Positions 1-8,526 of a stretch of DNA of 35,100 nucleotides are shown here, in pieces; the first letter of the stretch is position 1; each line of letters opens with the position of its first letter. The DNA is taken from assembly GCA_046153355.1 (NCBI GenBank), contig JBJXEY010000022.1, positions 1 through 35,100 on the forward strand, written 5' to 3'. Position numbers and translations under genes: made by a program. This stretch comes from 2-02-FULL-62-17 sp046153355. Lineage in GTDB: Bacteria; Pseudomonadota; Gammaproteobacteria; Burkholderiales; SG8-39. The notes beneath the pieces are model-generated. The model saw only the letters and a program-made list of their open reading frames with translations. It was not told the origin of the DNA and did not search any database.

Positions 1-794
1 TCCACGTGGTGCGTTGCTTCGATGACCCAAACGTGATTCACGTTGCCGGCCGGGTCGATCCGCTCTCTGACATTGAAACCATCAATACCGAACTGGCGCT
101 GGCCGATATGGCAACCCTGGATAAGGCCTATCAGCGTTATGCCAAGGTGGCAAAAACCGGTAACGACAAAGAGGCGCAACGGATCATCGCGGTCCTAGAC
201 AAAATCAAGCCGGTGTTGGATCAGGCCAAGCCTGCCCGCACGGTCGAGCTTTCCAAGGAGGAGCAGGCGGTGTTAAAGCCGCTTTTTCTCTTGACCGCCA
301 AACCTGCCTTGTACGTTGCCAACGTGGCGGAAAACGGCTTCAAGGACAATCCCTTGCTGGAACGGGTGATCGCCCAGGCAAAGAGCGAGCACTCACCGGT
401 GGTCGCTATCTGCGCGTCACTGGAAGCGCAGATTGCCGATTTGGGCGATGAAGATAGGAAAATATTCCTCGATGACATGGGTATGACCGAGCCGGGTCTG
501 GATCGCGTGATCCGCGCGGGCTACGCGTTGCTTGGTCTTCAAACGTATTTCACCGCCGGCGAAAAAGAAGTCCGGGCCTGGACCATCTTGGTGGGTGCCA
601 CGGCTCCGCAAGCCGCGGGCGTCATTCACACCGATTTTGAGCGTGGCTTCATTCGCGCTGAGGTGATCGCGTTTGAGGACTATGTCGCTTGCAAGGGAGA
701 ACACGGCGCCAAGGAAGTCGGCAAGATGAAAGTCGAAGGCAAGGAATACGTGGTTCGTGATGGCGACGTAATGCATTTTCGTTTCAATGTTTGA
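1..794 (+). CDS. ychF: Redox-responsive ATPase YchF, C-terminal part (5' end outside window)
   Basis: YchF (Ola1) is a ribosome-associated P-loop protein of the Obg family that hydrolyses ATP. The reading frame is open from the first base, so roughly the first 100 residues, including the P-loop, lie upstream. What remains begins in the G-domain stretch RCFDDPNVIHVAGRVDP, followed by DIETINTELALADM, both diagnostic of YchF. It continues through the helical insertion and ends in the TGS-type domain, with the signatures LQTYFTAGEKEVRAWT, GATAPQAAG, HTDFERGFIRAEV and the terminal DGDVMHFRFNV. The C-terminus matches the usual family end exactly, so the 3' end is intact. No clear terminator follows. 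The identification is secure; only the left boundary is missing. Confidence 0.97.
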   Translation, partial: HVVRCFDDPNVIHVAGRVDPLSDIETINTELALADMATLDKAYQRYAKVAKTGNDKEAQRIIAVLDKIKPVLDQAKPARTVELSKEEQAVLKPLFLLTAKPALYVANVAENGFKDNPLLERVIAQAKSEHSPVVAICASLEAQIADLGDEDRKIFLDDMGMTEPGLDRVIRAGYALLGLQTYFTAGEKEVRAWTILVGATAPQAAGVIHTDFERGFIRAEVIAFEDYVACKGEHGAKEVGKMKVEGKEYVVRDGDVMHFRFNV

Positions 795-923
795 CTATTT
801 TTAACCTCATTACCTCGAAAGCGCGTCCCCTCCATGCGTCATTCAGGCCTTTTTGAGTTTCGCATCGTGGCAAACGCTGCTAGGATTACGGTCCTCGAAA
901 ACGTCAATGGTCGCGGCGAGTTG

Positions 924-2204
924 ATGCGCATAATAAGAACTCCAATGAAATCGGTATTGCAGCTTGTCTTGCTGGTTGGCCTAGTGGCCGCGAATAGTCT
1001 TGCTCTCTCGCAGGGACTTCGTTCCGACGTCGATTTAGGGTCCCAGTGGCGGGTCAACTCCACCGCGCGCTTGATGGCGGGTCTGGCGCCCTGGCATCCG
1101 TCCCATCTTGAATTCGCGAAAACCGACGCGTGGAAAGAACACAGCGCCGCGATGCAATCGGCGTGGGCGCAAACCATGGCGAATCGCGTCAAACCGATGA
1201 CTGCGTGGCGGGATACCGCCATCTCCCCTACTTGCCCGGTCGGCAAAACAGTGTTGTACCCGTTTAGCGGGCCCGATTTTTTTAATGCAAATTGGTTATT
1301 CCCCGATTGCGATACCTACGTGATGTTCGGGCTCGAGCATCCTGGGGATTTGCCTTCCATCGAGTCAATGAACGAAAAACAAATCGCGCGCCTGATGGTC
1401 GATGTGCGGGTGGCGACCAGCGATTTGTTTGATCGAAATTATTTCATTACCGAGAATATGTCGCGGCATTTGCGTACACCCCAGGTGCGTGGAGTTGTCC
1501 CCTTGCTGGCGATAGAAATGGCGATCTCTGGCATGGACATTCTGCGTATTGTTCCCTTTGAAATACCGGGTGGTTCCACTGCGCAGATCGCGCCTAACGA
1601 AATGACGTTAGCCGCTGCTGACCTATCAGCCGAAACAACTAAGCAACGTCCGCTGCGCCAACTGAAGGCCGTGACGATCGAGTTTCGCGCCAACGATTCA
1701 CCACGTCTGAAACGCATTATTTATTTTTCCGTCGATGCCACCGACAATGGCTTGGCTAAATATCCCCAGTTCGTAAGCTATCTGCGTTCCTTGGGGCCCA
1801 CCACCACGTTGCTGAAATCGGCTTCCTATCTTCTCCACTCGAATAGTTTTCGTTTGATACGCAAGACGGTTCTCGATGTCTCTGGTTACCTGGTGCAAGA
1901 TGACTCAGGCGTGCCCTATGGGACGCTCGCCTCGAGCGGATGGGAGGTTCGCCTTCATGGAACCTATGCGGTGCCGATTCCGCCGTTTCAGGGCGCGTTT
2001 CAACCCGCGTTGGCCAGCGCTTATAAAGAACGGCAACCCAGCCCCTTGCCGTTTACCTTTGGCTATAACTTTCGCGATCAACGCGATGAGCGCTCCCACA
2101 TGATTATTGGAATTCGCACTCAACAGACAGCCGCCGCGACGATCGAGCGGGCGGCCTCGACCCGCAATAGGACGAAAGCGCGGCCGCAACGCGGCGGCGC
2201 CTAA
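924..2204 (+). CDS. Exported protein of unknown function with a YPFSGPDF motif
   Basis: I do not recognise a named family. The ATG at 924 gives 426 residues. A second in-frame ATG at 945 would give a cleaner signal peptide (MKSVLQLVLLVGLVAANSLA), and neither has a good ribosome binding site, so the start is uncertain. After the hydrophobic signal of about residues 9-29, with likely cleavage near SLA-LSQ, the mature part looks periplasmic and lacks further membrane helices. A conspicuous segment is LYPFSGPDF (residues 111-119), followed shortly by FPDCDTYVMFGLEHPG (about 126-141). The spacing of P, D, Y and GLE suggests a folded enzyme-like or binding domain. The C-terminal 30 residues are Arg/Thr/Ala-rich and probably disordered. 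It lies between ychF and an alpha/beta hydrolase with no evident functional link. Confidence 0.75.
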   Translation: MRIIRTPMKSVLQLVLLVGLVAANSLALSQGLRSDVDLGSQWRVNSTARLMAGLAPWHPSHLEFAKTDAWKEHSAAMQSAWAQTMANRVKPMTAWRDTAISPTCPVGKTVLYPFSGPDFFNANWLFPDCDTYVMFGLEHPGDLPSIESMNEKQIARLMVDVRVATSDLFDRNYFITENMSRHLRTPQVRGVVPLLAIEMAISGMDILRIVPFEIPGGSTAQIAPNEMTLAAADLSAETTKQRPLRQLKAVTIEFRANDSPRLKRIIYFSVDATDNGLAKYPQFVSYLRSLGPTTTLLKSASYLLHSNSFRLIRKTVLDVSGYLVQDDSGVPYGTLASSGWEVRLHGTYAVPIPPFQGAFQPALASAYKERQPSPLPFTFGYNFRDQRDERSHMIIGIRTQQTAAATIERAASTRNRTKARPQRGGA

Positions 2205-2264
2205 AACGCTGCTGCGCGAGCACGGCCACGCGCGATATCCCAACTGATCGCGCCGGCAAATTCG

Positions 2265-3080
2265 GTGGACCAAATAGCCTTCCATACGGCCTCCTTTTTC
2301 ACCGATGACGGAGTGCGGCTAAATATTCTCAGTGCGGCTCCCAGTGATTCGGCCGCTAGCATTCGCACGCCGGTGTTGTTTATCCCTGGCTGGTGCATGC
2401 CGGCGGAAATATGGCGCGATACCCTGCTTGCCTTGGCGTCGCGATACCCGGTATTTGCCCTGGACCTGCGCGGGCAAGGCAATTCCGAGGTGCCCGATAC
2501 CGGCTACCACATCGACCGCCGCGCCGACGATATAGCGCAATGCATCGAGCGTATTGGCAACGTGGTCATAGTTGCATGGTCCTTAGGGGCCTTGGAAGCG
2601 CTGCATTACGTACACCGGTATTCCGAGGCAAAGCTACGCGGATTGGTCATCGTGGATAGTTCCGTGGGGGAGGACCCACCTATTGCGCAAGCAAGCCAAT
2701 TTCGCGAAGCGCTAAATCGAAATCGAATAGCGGCGCTGGAACAATTTATCCGCGCCATGTTTGCTCGCCCGCAGCCGCCAGCGTGGCTCGCCGACCTCAC
2801 CGTTCGGGCAACACAAATACCGCTTGAGGCAAGCCTCGCCTTATTTCCGAGCCATTTGCCGCGTGAGCATTGGCGAGGCATTACACGAGGGCTACGTGCG
2901 CCATTGCTCTACGCGATAACCCGGCAATTCGCGAATCAGGCGCAAAACCTACGCGAGGCGCGCCCCTCGACTCAAATTGAATTATTCGAAGAAGCGGGAC
3001 ACGCGCTATTCATCGATGAGCCAAAGCGCTTCATCTCATCATTGAATTCTTTTTTGCACAAGCTGCCCGCCAAAGCGTAG
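2265..3080 (+). CDS. Alpha/beta hydrolase
   Basis: A 271-residue alpha/beta-hydrolase-fold protein, probably cytoplasmic, with an unknown substrate. Visible landmarks are the oxyanion-hole strand LFIPGWCMPAEIW (about 38-50), the DLRGQGNS turn (67-74), the nucleophile elbow AWSLGA with Ser106, and the late catalytic histidine in EEAGHALF (His246). The acid usually found after strand 7 is not obvious: the corresponding segment reads PLLYAITRQFANQ, without Asp or Glu. Asp131 in VIVDSS is an alternative but is normally structural. The start is GTG at 2265; no ATG in frame would preserve the N-terminal strands, and the ribosome binding site is weak. BioH, lactone hydrolases and ring-cleavage hydrolases share this architecture, so no specific name is justified. 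Confidence 0.85.
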   Translation: MDQIAFHTASFFTDDGVRLNILSAAPSDSAASIRTPVLFIPGWCMPAEIWRDTLLALASRYPVFALDLRGQGNSEVPDTGYHIDRRADDIAQCIERIGNVVIVAWSLGALEALHYVHRYSEAKLRGLVIVDSSVGEDPPIAQASQFREALNRNRIAALEQFIRAMFARPQPPAWLADLTVRATQIPLEASLALFPSHLPREHWRGITRGLRAPLLYAITRQFANQAQNLREARPSTQIELFEEAGHALFIDEPKRFISSLNSFLHKLPAKA

Positions 3081-3093
3081 TTGCAATGCGTGG

Positions 3094-3135
3094 CGTCGAA
3101 CGCGTTCCGTCGAATGCGTTTCGTCGAATGCGTTT
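3094..3135. repeat. 14-bp tandem repeat, three copies
   Basis: Three head-to-tail units of CGTCGAAYGCGTTY lie at 3094-3107, 3108-3121 and 3122-3135, followed by the first five bases of a fourth copy. Units 2 and 3 are identical; unit 1 differs by two C/T changes. The array sits in the gap between two convergent genes (hydrolase ending at 3080, methyltransferase ending at 3183), so it encodes nothing apparent. Confidence 0.85.
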
Positions 3136-3182
3136 CGTCGTATTGAGGATCTGGGTTCGCGTCGAGAGGCCGGACCGCATAC

Positions 3183-3791
3183 TCAAGTTGGGAGAAATTT
3201 CTCTCCAAGCGACAGGTTTTTTTTGCAATCCGCCGATGCCGAGTTCTTGAACGCAAACGCGCGCAATTCGAATACTCCCAATGGCTCGGTGAAGTAAATT
3301 TCGGCAAATCCATTGCTCAAAAGTGCCCAACCAAGCGAGGTCTGCGTGAATCCTGATTTGTGTGCGAAATAATCTTGGCCACTTTCCTCAATCTCCCTAC
3401 CGTATCCGTAAATAATATCGTGGGCGCTGATGGGTCCGGCGGAGGAGCGATAAATCTCGTGTTCGATATCAAGTTTCTCCGTCACCAGAAGCTTGATTAG
3501 TTCGCCGACATCCGGCACGCGGATCTCGGCGAATCCCTCCGCCGTTAATACATGCAGAAACCCCTTGAGAACTTTCTTCACGTCATGCGGATAGTAATGC
3601 TCAAGGTTGTGCGAGCAATAGACGGCTTCATAGCTGTTGGGCAGGAACTTCTCGCCAATGAGTCGCGCATCGCAAATCAGATCCGCGTCGCGCCGGTCAT
3701 CTATATCGAGGAGCAACGGCTCCCAGCCCGCGTAATGAGGCGGCAGGGGGATATCCTTGCCGCCACCCCCGACATTGAGCACCATAGGCAT
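3183..3791 (-). CDS. SAM-dependent methyltransferase, type 11-like
   Basis: A protein of about 202 residues with a class I methyltransferase layout. The glycine-rich SAM loop VLNVGGGGKD stands at the very N-terminus. The acidic motif II region follows in LLLDIDDRRDADLICDA, then the SHNLEHYYPHDVKKVLKGFLHVL segment typical of Methyltransf_11, where SHxLEH follows strand 4, then AEIRVPDVGEL. The substrate is unknown. The ATG at 3791 overlaps the gabD stop as TAATG, which argues for translational coupling and was chosen over an ATG at 3809 inside gabD; an ATG at 3785 is also possible. Co-transcription with gabD is therefore likely, although no pathway linking the two is evident. Confidence 0.8.
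   Translation of the reverse strand: MPMVLNVGGGGKDIPLPPHYAGWEPLLLDIDDRRDADLICDARLIGEKFLPNSYEAVYCSHNLEHYYPHDVKKVLKGFLHVLTAEGFAEIRVPDVGELIKLLVTEKLDIEHEIYRSSAGPISAHDIIYGYGREIEESGQDYFAHKSGFTQTSLGWALLSNGFAEIYFTEPLGVFELRAFAFKNSASADCKKNLSLGEKFLPT
3188..3224 (+). terminator. Possible terminator for the alpha/beta hydrolase gene
   Basis: An eight-pair stem with one bulge (TTGGGAGA, loop AATT, TCTCTCCAA; 3188-3208) is followed after eight bases by a run of eight T (3217-3224). It lies inside the 3' end of the opposite-strand methyltransferase gene. The gap between stem and T-run is long for a classical intrinsic terminator, so this is only a candidate. Confidence 0.3.
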
Positions 3792-5275
3792 TAGATGCCC
3801 CCCAGACAAACGTACTTGATTTCCAGGTAATCCTCGATGCCGTACTTCGACCCCTCGCGCCCAATGCCGGATTCCTTGATGCCACCGAAAGGCGCGATTT
3901 CGTTCGAGATAATGCCGGTGTTGACGCCGACGATGCCAAACTCCAACGCCTCCGAGACGCGAAAGACGCGTGCCAGGTCGCGCGAATAAAAGTACGAGGC
4001 CAACCCAAATTGCGTGGCATTGGCCATTCTTATGCCCTCCATCTCGTCGCGAAATTTAAATAGTGGCGCCACTGGCCCGAAAGTTTCTTCATTGGCGACC
4101 TTCATCGCCGTGGTGATGCCTGTGAGCACGGTGGGCTCGTAGAATGTGCCACCCAGGGAATGACGTTTCCCGCCGTGCAAAACCTTCGCACCCTTTGCCA
4201 GCGCATCGGCTACATGTTCTTCCACCTTGGCCAGCGCATTGTCGTCGATCAACGGGCCTTGTGTGACGCCCTCCTCGAAGCCGCTACCCACCTTAAGCTT
4301 GGCCGCCGCCTTGGCAAGCTTCGCGGCGAATTGTTCGTAGACGCCCTCTTGCACCAGGATGCGATTGGCGCAAACGCAGGTCTGCCCGGTATTGCGATAT
4401 TTCGACGCCATGGCGCCTTCCACCGCAGCGTCCAGATCAGCATCGTCAAACACCAGGAAAGGCGCATTGCCACCCAACTCCAGCGACACCTTCTTGATAG
4501 TGGCCGCGCATTGCGACATCAATAGCGTGCCCACCTCGGTTGAGCCGGTAAAACTCAACTTTCTTACCGTCGGGTTGGAGGTCAACTCGGCGCCGATGGT
4601 GGGCGCATCGCCCGTCACCACGTTTAGAACACCCTTGGGAATGCCGGCACGCTCGCCCAGCACCGACATCGCCAACGCCGAGAACGGCGTTTGTTCGGCG
4701 GGTTTGATCACCATGGTGCAGCCTGCGCCCAGCGCCGCGCCCGCTTTGCGCGCAATCATCGCATTGGGGAAATTCCACGGAGCGATCGCAGCGCACACAC
4801 CAATGGGCTCTTTCATCACCAGGATGCGCTTGTCGCTCTGGTGCGTGGGGATGGTATCGCCATAGATGCGCTTACCTTCTTCGCCGAACCATTCGATGAA
4901 GCTCGCGCCATAAGCAATCTCCCCTCGCGCTTCCGCCAACGGTTTGCCCTGTTCTGCGGTGAGCAAAAGCGCTAAATCCTCTTGCGCCGCCATCATCAGA
5001 TCGAACCATTTGCGCAAAATGTTGGCGCGTTCCTTGGCGGTCTTGGCGCGCCAAGCGGGCCAGGCCGCTTGCGCCGCTGCGATGGCGCGTTTAGTTTCGG
5101 CGGCCCCCATATCAGGGACGGTACCGAGTAATGCGCCATTTGCCGGATTGGTGACCGGAAAATTGTTACCCGAATCGGCGTCTACCCATGCCCCGTCGAT
5201 ATGGCATTGTTGGCGAAATAAGCTCGGATCTTTTAATTTCAAGGCGTCAATTCCAGGGGCTTGGGGCTGATTCAT
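3791..5275 (-). CDS. gabD: Succinate-semialdehyde dehydrogenase, NADP-dependent type
   Basis: This enzyme oxidises succinate semialdehyde to succinate, usually with NADP+, as the last step of 4-aminobutyrate (GABA) breakdown. The 494-residue protein has all aldehyde dehydrogenase landmarks: APWNFP with Asn168, KPAEQTP with Lys191, the FTGSTEVG cofactor loop (242-249), LELGG with general-base Glu266, and GQTCVCANR with nucleophile Cys300. The second cysteine two residues later is typical of GabD. EQGKPLAEARGEI and KESGIGREGSKYGIEDYLEIKY are further GabD-type signatures. It is leftward, divergent from yebC across 260 bp that should hold both promoters. No GABA transaminase gene is adjacent. Related semialdehyde dehydrogenases such as glutarate-semialdehyde dehydrogenase cannot be excluded by sequence alone. 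Confidence 0.92.
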   Translation of the reverse strand: MNQPQAPGIDALKLKDPSLFRQQCHIDGAWVDADSGNNFPVTNPANGALLGTVPDMGAAETKRAIAAAQAAWPAWRAKTAKERANILRKWFDLMMAAQEDLALLLTAEQGKPLAEARGEIAYGASFIEWFGEEGKRIYGDTIPTHQSDKRILVMKEPIGVCAAIAPWNFPNAMIARKAGAALGAGCTMVIKPAEQTPFSALAMSVLGERAGIPKGVLNVVTGDAPTIGAELTSNPTVRKLSFTGSTEVGTLLMSQCAATIKKVSLELGGNAPFLVFDDADLDAAVEGAMASKYRNTGQTCVCANRILVQEGVYEQFAAKLAKAAAKLKVGSGFEEGVTQGPLIDDNALAKVEEHVADALAKGAKVLHGGKRHSLGGTFYEPTVLTGITTAMKVANEETFGPVAPLFKFRDEMEGIRMANATQFGLASYFYSRDLARVFRVSEALEFGIVGVNTGIISNEIAPFGGIKESGIGREGSKYGIEDYLEIKYVCLGGI

Positions 5276-5535
5276 GACAGGCTCGCTTTAGTCAGGGGTT
5301 AAGGGGCCAGGCTCGAATGGTTCAAGTAATCGTGCCACGTTGATACACAGTAGCGTTGCAAGGTATCTTACTTTGATGCATCGAATGGCGGTGCGGCGCA
5401 CCGCGCAACCTATATTCAGGGACTGGATGCGAAGTTTCGCGGAAAGGCTACGCTTTTCGCGCGATGGGGCAAATCCCCAGTGCTAAAATTCGTCGCACAC
5501 CCGTCAAATCAATTAGCGCAAGGCAACAACATTCA

Positions 5536-6267
5536 ATGGCCGGTCATTCAAAATGGGCGAACATTCAACACCGCAAAGGGCGTCAAGACGCCAAGCGCGG
5601 CAAGGTGTTCACCAAACTCATTAAGGAAATCACCGTCGCCGCACGCATGGGCGGTGGCGACGCGAACTTCAATCCCCGTCTGCGTCTCGCCATTGAAAAA
5701 GGCAAGGCGGAGAATCTGCCCTCCGACAACATCAAAAACGCCATCAAGCGCGGCACTGGCGAATTGGATGGTGTGTCCTACGAAGAAATCCGCTACGAAG
5801 GTTATGGCGTGGGCGGCGTGGCGGTCATGGTGGATTGCATGACCGACAACCGCACACGCACGGTTGCCGATGTGCGCCATGCGTTCGCGAAGAACGGCGG
5901 CAACATGGGAACCGAGGGTTCGGTGGCCTTCATGTTCAAGCATTGCGGCCAGTTCATCTTCGCGCCGGGTACCAGCGAAGAAAAATTGATGGAGGCGGCG
6001 CTGGATGCCGGTGCCGAGGATGTGATCGCCAATGACGATGGTTCCATTGAAGTGGTGTGCCCTGTTCCTGAGTTTCATACGGTGCGCGATGCCTTGGTCA
6101 AGGTAGGCTTCAAGACTGATGTCGCGGAGATAACCATGAAACCCTTGAGCGAAACCGCGCTGGCGGGCGACGATTCGGTGAAGATGCAGAAACTTCTCGA
6201 TGCGCTGGAGTCGCTCGATGACGTGCAAGAGGTCTACACCAACGCCGCGCTTCCCGAGGACGGCTAG
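5536..6267 (+). CDS. yebC: YebC/PmpR family protein (TACO1 family)
   Basis: A 243-residue member of the YebC/TACO1 family, whose members were described as transcriptional regulators (PmpR) and more recently as ribosome-associated factors that ease translation of problematic sequences. The start is ATG at 5536, giving the invariant N-terminus MAGHSKWANIQHRKGRQDAK; an in-frame extension reaching back to 5464 has no family counterpart. Other signatures are FTKLIKEITVAARMGG, NPRLRLAIEKGKAENLP, YEGYGVGGVAVMVDC and DNRTRTVADVRHAF. It precedes ruvC by six bases, the common yebC-ruvCAB arrangement, so co-transcription is expected. A TAAAAT hexamer at 5484-5489 could be the -10 element, but no convincing -35 accompanies it. 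Confidence 0.96.
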   Translation: MAGHSKWANIQHRKGRQDAKRGKVFTKLIKEITVAARMGGGDANFNPRLRLAIEKGKAENLPSDNIKNAIKRGTGELDGVSYEEIRYEGYGVGGVAVMVDCMTDNRTRTVADVRHAFAKNGGNMGTEGSVAFMFKHCGQFIFAPGTSEEKLMEAALDAGAEDVIANDDGSIEVVCPVPEFHTVRDALVKVGFKTDVAEITMKPLSETALAGDDSVKMQKLLDALESLDDVQEVYTNAALPEDG

Positions 6268-6273
6268 TCGCGC

Positions 6274-6810
6274 ATGGCCCTGGGCCCGGTGCGCATATTG
6301 GGAATCGATCCCGGCCTTAAAGTCACGGGTTTTGGCGTCATCGAAAAAAATGCCAGTCGATTACGCTACATCACCAGCGGTTGCATACGCCCACCCGCCA
6401 ATCAGCCCTTGGCCGATCGCCTGAAAACCATACTCGATGGCTTGCGCGAAGTCATCGCGACCAACCTTCCCGAACAGGCGGCGCTGGAAAAAGTGTTTGT
6501 CAACGTCAATCCGCAATCCACGCTATTGCTTGGACAGGCGCGTGGCACGGCGATCTGCGCGGTGGTTGACGCGGGTCTGCCGCTATCCGAATACACGGCG
6601 CTACAGGTCAAACAAGCGGTAGTGGGTTATGGCAAGGCGAAAAAAGAACAGGTGCAGGAAATGGTGCGGCGCCTGCTGGCTCTACCGGGAATGCCGGGCA
6701 CCGATTCCGCCGATGCCCTGGCCTGTGCCATCTGTCATGCACATGGCGGACAAGGGTTGGGCGCCATCTTGACCGGCGTGCAACGTGTACGCCGCGGGCG
6801 ACTTATATGA
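6274..6810 (+). CDS. ruvC: Holliday junction resolvase RuvC
   Basis: RuvC is the endonuclease that cuts Holliday junctions symmetrically at the end of homologous recombination, acting with RuvAB. The 178-residue protein carries the complete acidic catalytic set of the RNase H-like fold: Asp12 in LGIDPG, Glu72 in LEKVFVN, and Asp144 and Asp147 in TDSADALACAICH. NPQSTLLLGQARG and the conserved YTALQVKQAVVGYGKAKKEQV segment complete the match. The length is typical. It follows yebC by six bases and is followed by ruvA after 31 bases, so one transcript is likely. Confidence 0.98.
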   Translation: MALGPVRILGIDPGLKVTGFGVIEKNASRLRYITSGCIRPPANQPLADRLKTILDGLREVIATNLPEQAALEKVFVNVNPQSTLLLGQARGTAICAVVDAGLPLSEYTALQVKQAVVGYGKAKKEQVQEMVRRLLALPGMPGTDSADALACAICHAHGGQGLGAILTGVQRVRRGRLI

Positions 6811-6841
6811 CAATCGGCTTTTCCATTCATGAAGCGAATCA

Positions 6842-7423
6842 ATGATTGGCCGTATCGCAGGCATTCTGCTTGAAAAAAATCCGCCACAGATTTTGGTCGA
6901 TGCCAATGGCGTGGGCTACGACGTCGAGGTGTCGATGAGCACCTTCTACAACCTTCCCGCCACGGGTGAGCGTGTCACGCTATTCACACACCTTCTGGTG
7001 CGTGAAGACGCGCATTTGCTGTATGGCTTTGGCAGCGAGTCTGAGCGCCGCGTATTTCGGCAGTTGTTGAAGATATCCGGTGTGGGCGCGCGCACCGCCT
7101 TGGCGGTTCTCTCAGGGATGTCGATCGGTGAGTTGATTGAAGCCGTGTCACATCAGGAAGTCGGGCGTCTGGTGAAGATACCTGGCATCGGCAGAAAAAC
7201 CGCCGAACGCTTGCTGCTTGAACTCAAAGACAAGCTGGGCGCGGATCTCGCACCCGGCGCTGCGGCGCATCGGGCACGCCCGGCATCGAGCGACATCCTT
7301 AACGCCTTGGCCTCGCTGGGTTATAACGACAAGGAGGCCCTGGCCGCTGTGAAGCTTTTGCCCGAGGGGCTGTCAGTATCCGACGGCATTCGCCAGGCAT
7401 TGAAATCCTTGGCGAAGAGCTAA
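6842..7423 (+). CDS. ruvA: Holliday junction DNA helicase subunit RuvA
   Basis: RuvA binds the four-way junction as a tetramer and loads the RuvB motor. The 193-residue protein starts MIGRIAGILLEKNPPQILVDANGVGYDVEV, the OB-fold domain I. Domain II carries two helix-hairpin-helix motifs, visible in LKISGVGARTALAVLSG and VGRLVKIPGIGRKTAERLLLEL. After a flexible linker, the C-terminal domain III (about 145-193; DILNALASLGYNDKEALAAVKLL) contacts RuvB. The length is normal. The ruvB start is only three bases after the stop, which fits a tightly co-translated pair. Confidence 0.98.
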   Translation: MIGRIAGILLEKNPPQILVDANGVGYDVEVSMSTFYNLPATGERVTLFTHLLVREDAHLLYGFGSESERRVFRQLLKISGVGARTALAVLSGMSIGELIEAVSHQEVGRLVKIPGIGRKTAERLLLELKDKLGADLAPGAAAHRARPASSDILNALASLGYNDKEALAAVKLLPEGLSVSDGIRQALKSLAKS

Positions 7424-7426
7424 GCC

Positions 7427-8467
7427 ATGGCGATTGAAACTGATCGCCTCATTGCCGCGACGCCGGCCTCAGTCCACGAGGAGGCGCAAGAGCGCGCCCT
7501 GCGCCCGAAGTCTTTATCCGAATATATTGGGCAGGAAAAGATTCGCGGACAGTTGTCAATTTTTGTCGAAGCCGCGCGTAGTCGAAAAGAGGCTCTGGAT
7601 CACGTGTTGTTGTTCGGCCCGCCGGGCTTGGGGAAAACCACGCTCGCGCACATTATTTCTCGCGAGATGAACGTCAACCTGCGTCAAACCTCTGGGCCAG
7701 TACTGGAGCGCGCCGGGGATCTCGCAGCGATTCTAACTAACCTCGAACCCAATGATGTGTTGTTTATTGATGAAATTCATCGCCTTTCGCCGGTAGTGGA
7801 GGAGATACTTTATCCGGCGCTCGAGGACTATCAAATCGACATCATGATCGGCGAGGGGCCTGGGGCGCGTTCGGTGAAACTTGATCTACCACCCTTCACG
7901 CTGGTGGGCGCCACCACGCGAGCCGGGATGTTGACCAACCCATTGCGTGATCGATTCGGCATCGTTGCGCGCCTGGAGTTTTATACCGCCGAAGAACTCG
8001 AGCGCATCATCCAACGCTCGGCGAAGTTGCTTGAAGTCGAGATGTCCACCGAAGGCGCCATCGAAATCGCGCGCCGCTCGCGCGGCACACCACGCATCGC
8101 CAATCGCCTGCTGCGACGGGTGCGCGATTACGCTCAAGTGCGCGCGCAAGGTTTCATCGATAAAAACGTGGCGGACTTGGCGCTACAAATGCTCGATGTC
8201 GATTTGCTGGGCTTCGATTTGATGGATCGAAAGCTGCTCCTTGCCATAATCGAAAAATTCGCCGGTGGCCCAGTGGGCGTGGATAACCTCGCCGCGGCAA
8301 TTGGCGAGGAATCCGAAACCATTGAAGATGTGTTGGAACCCTTTCTTATTCAACAAGGTTATCTGCAACGCACGCCGCGCGGGCGCATCGCCACGCCCAT
8401 GGCGTGGCGCCATTTTGGTCTTGCCATGCCGGGCGCCTCGACTGAAGACCTCTTCAAGAACGGCTAA
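7427..8467 (+). CDS. ruvB: Holliday junction branch migration ATPase RuvB
   Basis: RuvB is the hexameric AAA+ motor that drives branch migration with RuvA. The 346-residue protein has the Walker A motif GPPGLGKT (64-71), Walker B LFIDEIHRL with Asp115 and Glu116, and the sensor and arginine-finger region GATTRAGMLTNPLRDRFG. A winged-helix C-terminal domain follows, with the characteristic GGPVGVDNLAAAIGEE and GYLQRTPRGR segments. The N-terminus LRPKSLSEYIGQEKIRGQL is canonical. It is the third gene of the ruvCAB set and lies 59 bp upstream of ybgC. Confidence 0.98.
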   Translation: MAIETDRLIAATPASVHEEAQERALRPKSLSEYIGQEKIRGQLSIFVEAARSRKEALDHVLLFGPPGLGKTTLAHIISREMNVNLRQTSGPVLERAGDLAAILTNLEPNDVLFIDEIHRLSPVVEEILYPALEDYQIDIMIGEGPGARSVKLDLPPFTLVGATTRAGMLTNPLRDRFGIVARLEFYTAEELERIIQRSAKLLEVEMSTEGAIEIARRSRGTPRIANRLLRRVRDYAQVRAQGFIDKNVADLALQMLDVDLLGFDLMDRKLLLAIIEKFAGGPVGVDNLAAAIGEESETIEDVLEPFLIQQGYLQRTPRGRIATPMAWRHFGLAMPGASTEDLFKNG

Positions 8468-8526
8468 TTCGCCGCGGCCATGGGGTAGAATTCACGCGTC
8501 ACAGCGAGCACATTGAAGGAGCGTTA

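Noticed and set aside
417..776. Open frame on the minus strand opposite ychF
   Set aside because: It mirrors the coding frame of ychF, has no family resemblance and no ribosome binding site.
834..923. Longer start for the exported YPFSGPDF protein
   Set aside because: Residues encoded here would precede the signal peptide by 30 or more residues and contain charged, non-signal sequence.
5464..5535. N-terminal extension of yebC
   Set aside because: The family begins at MAGHSKWANI; the extension lies across the promoter region.
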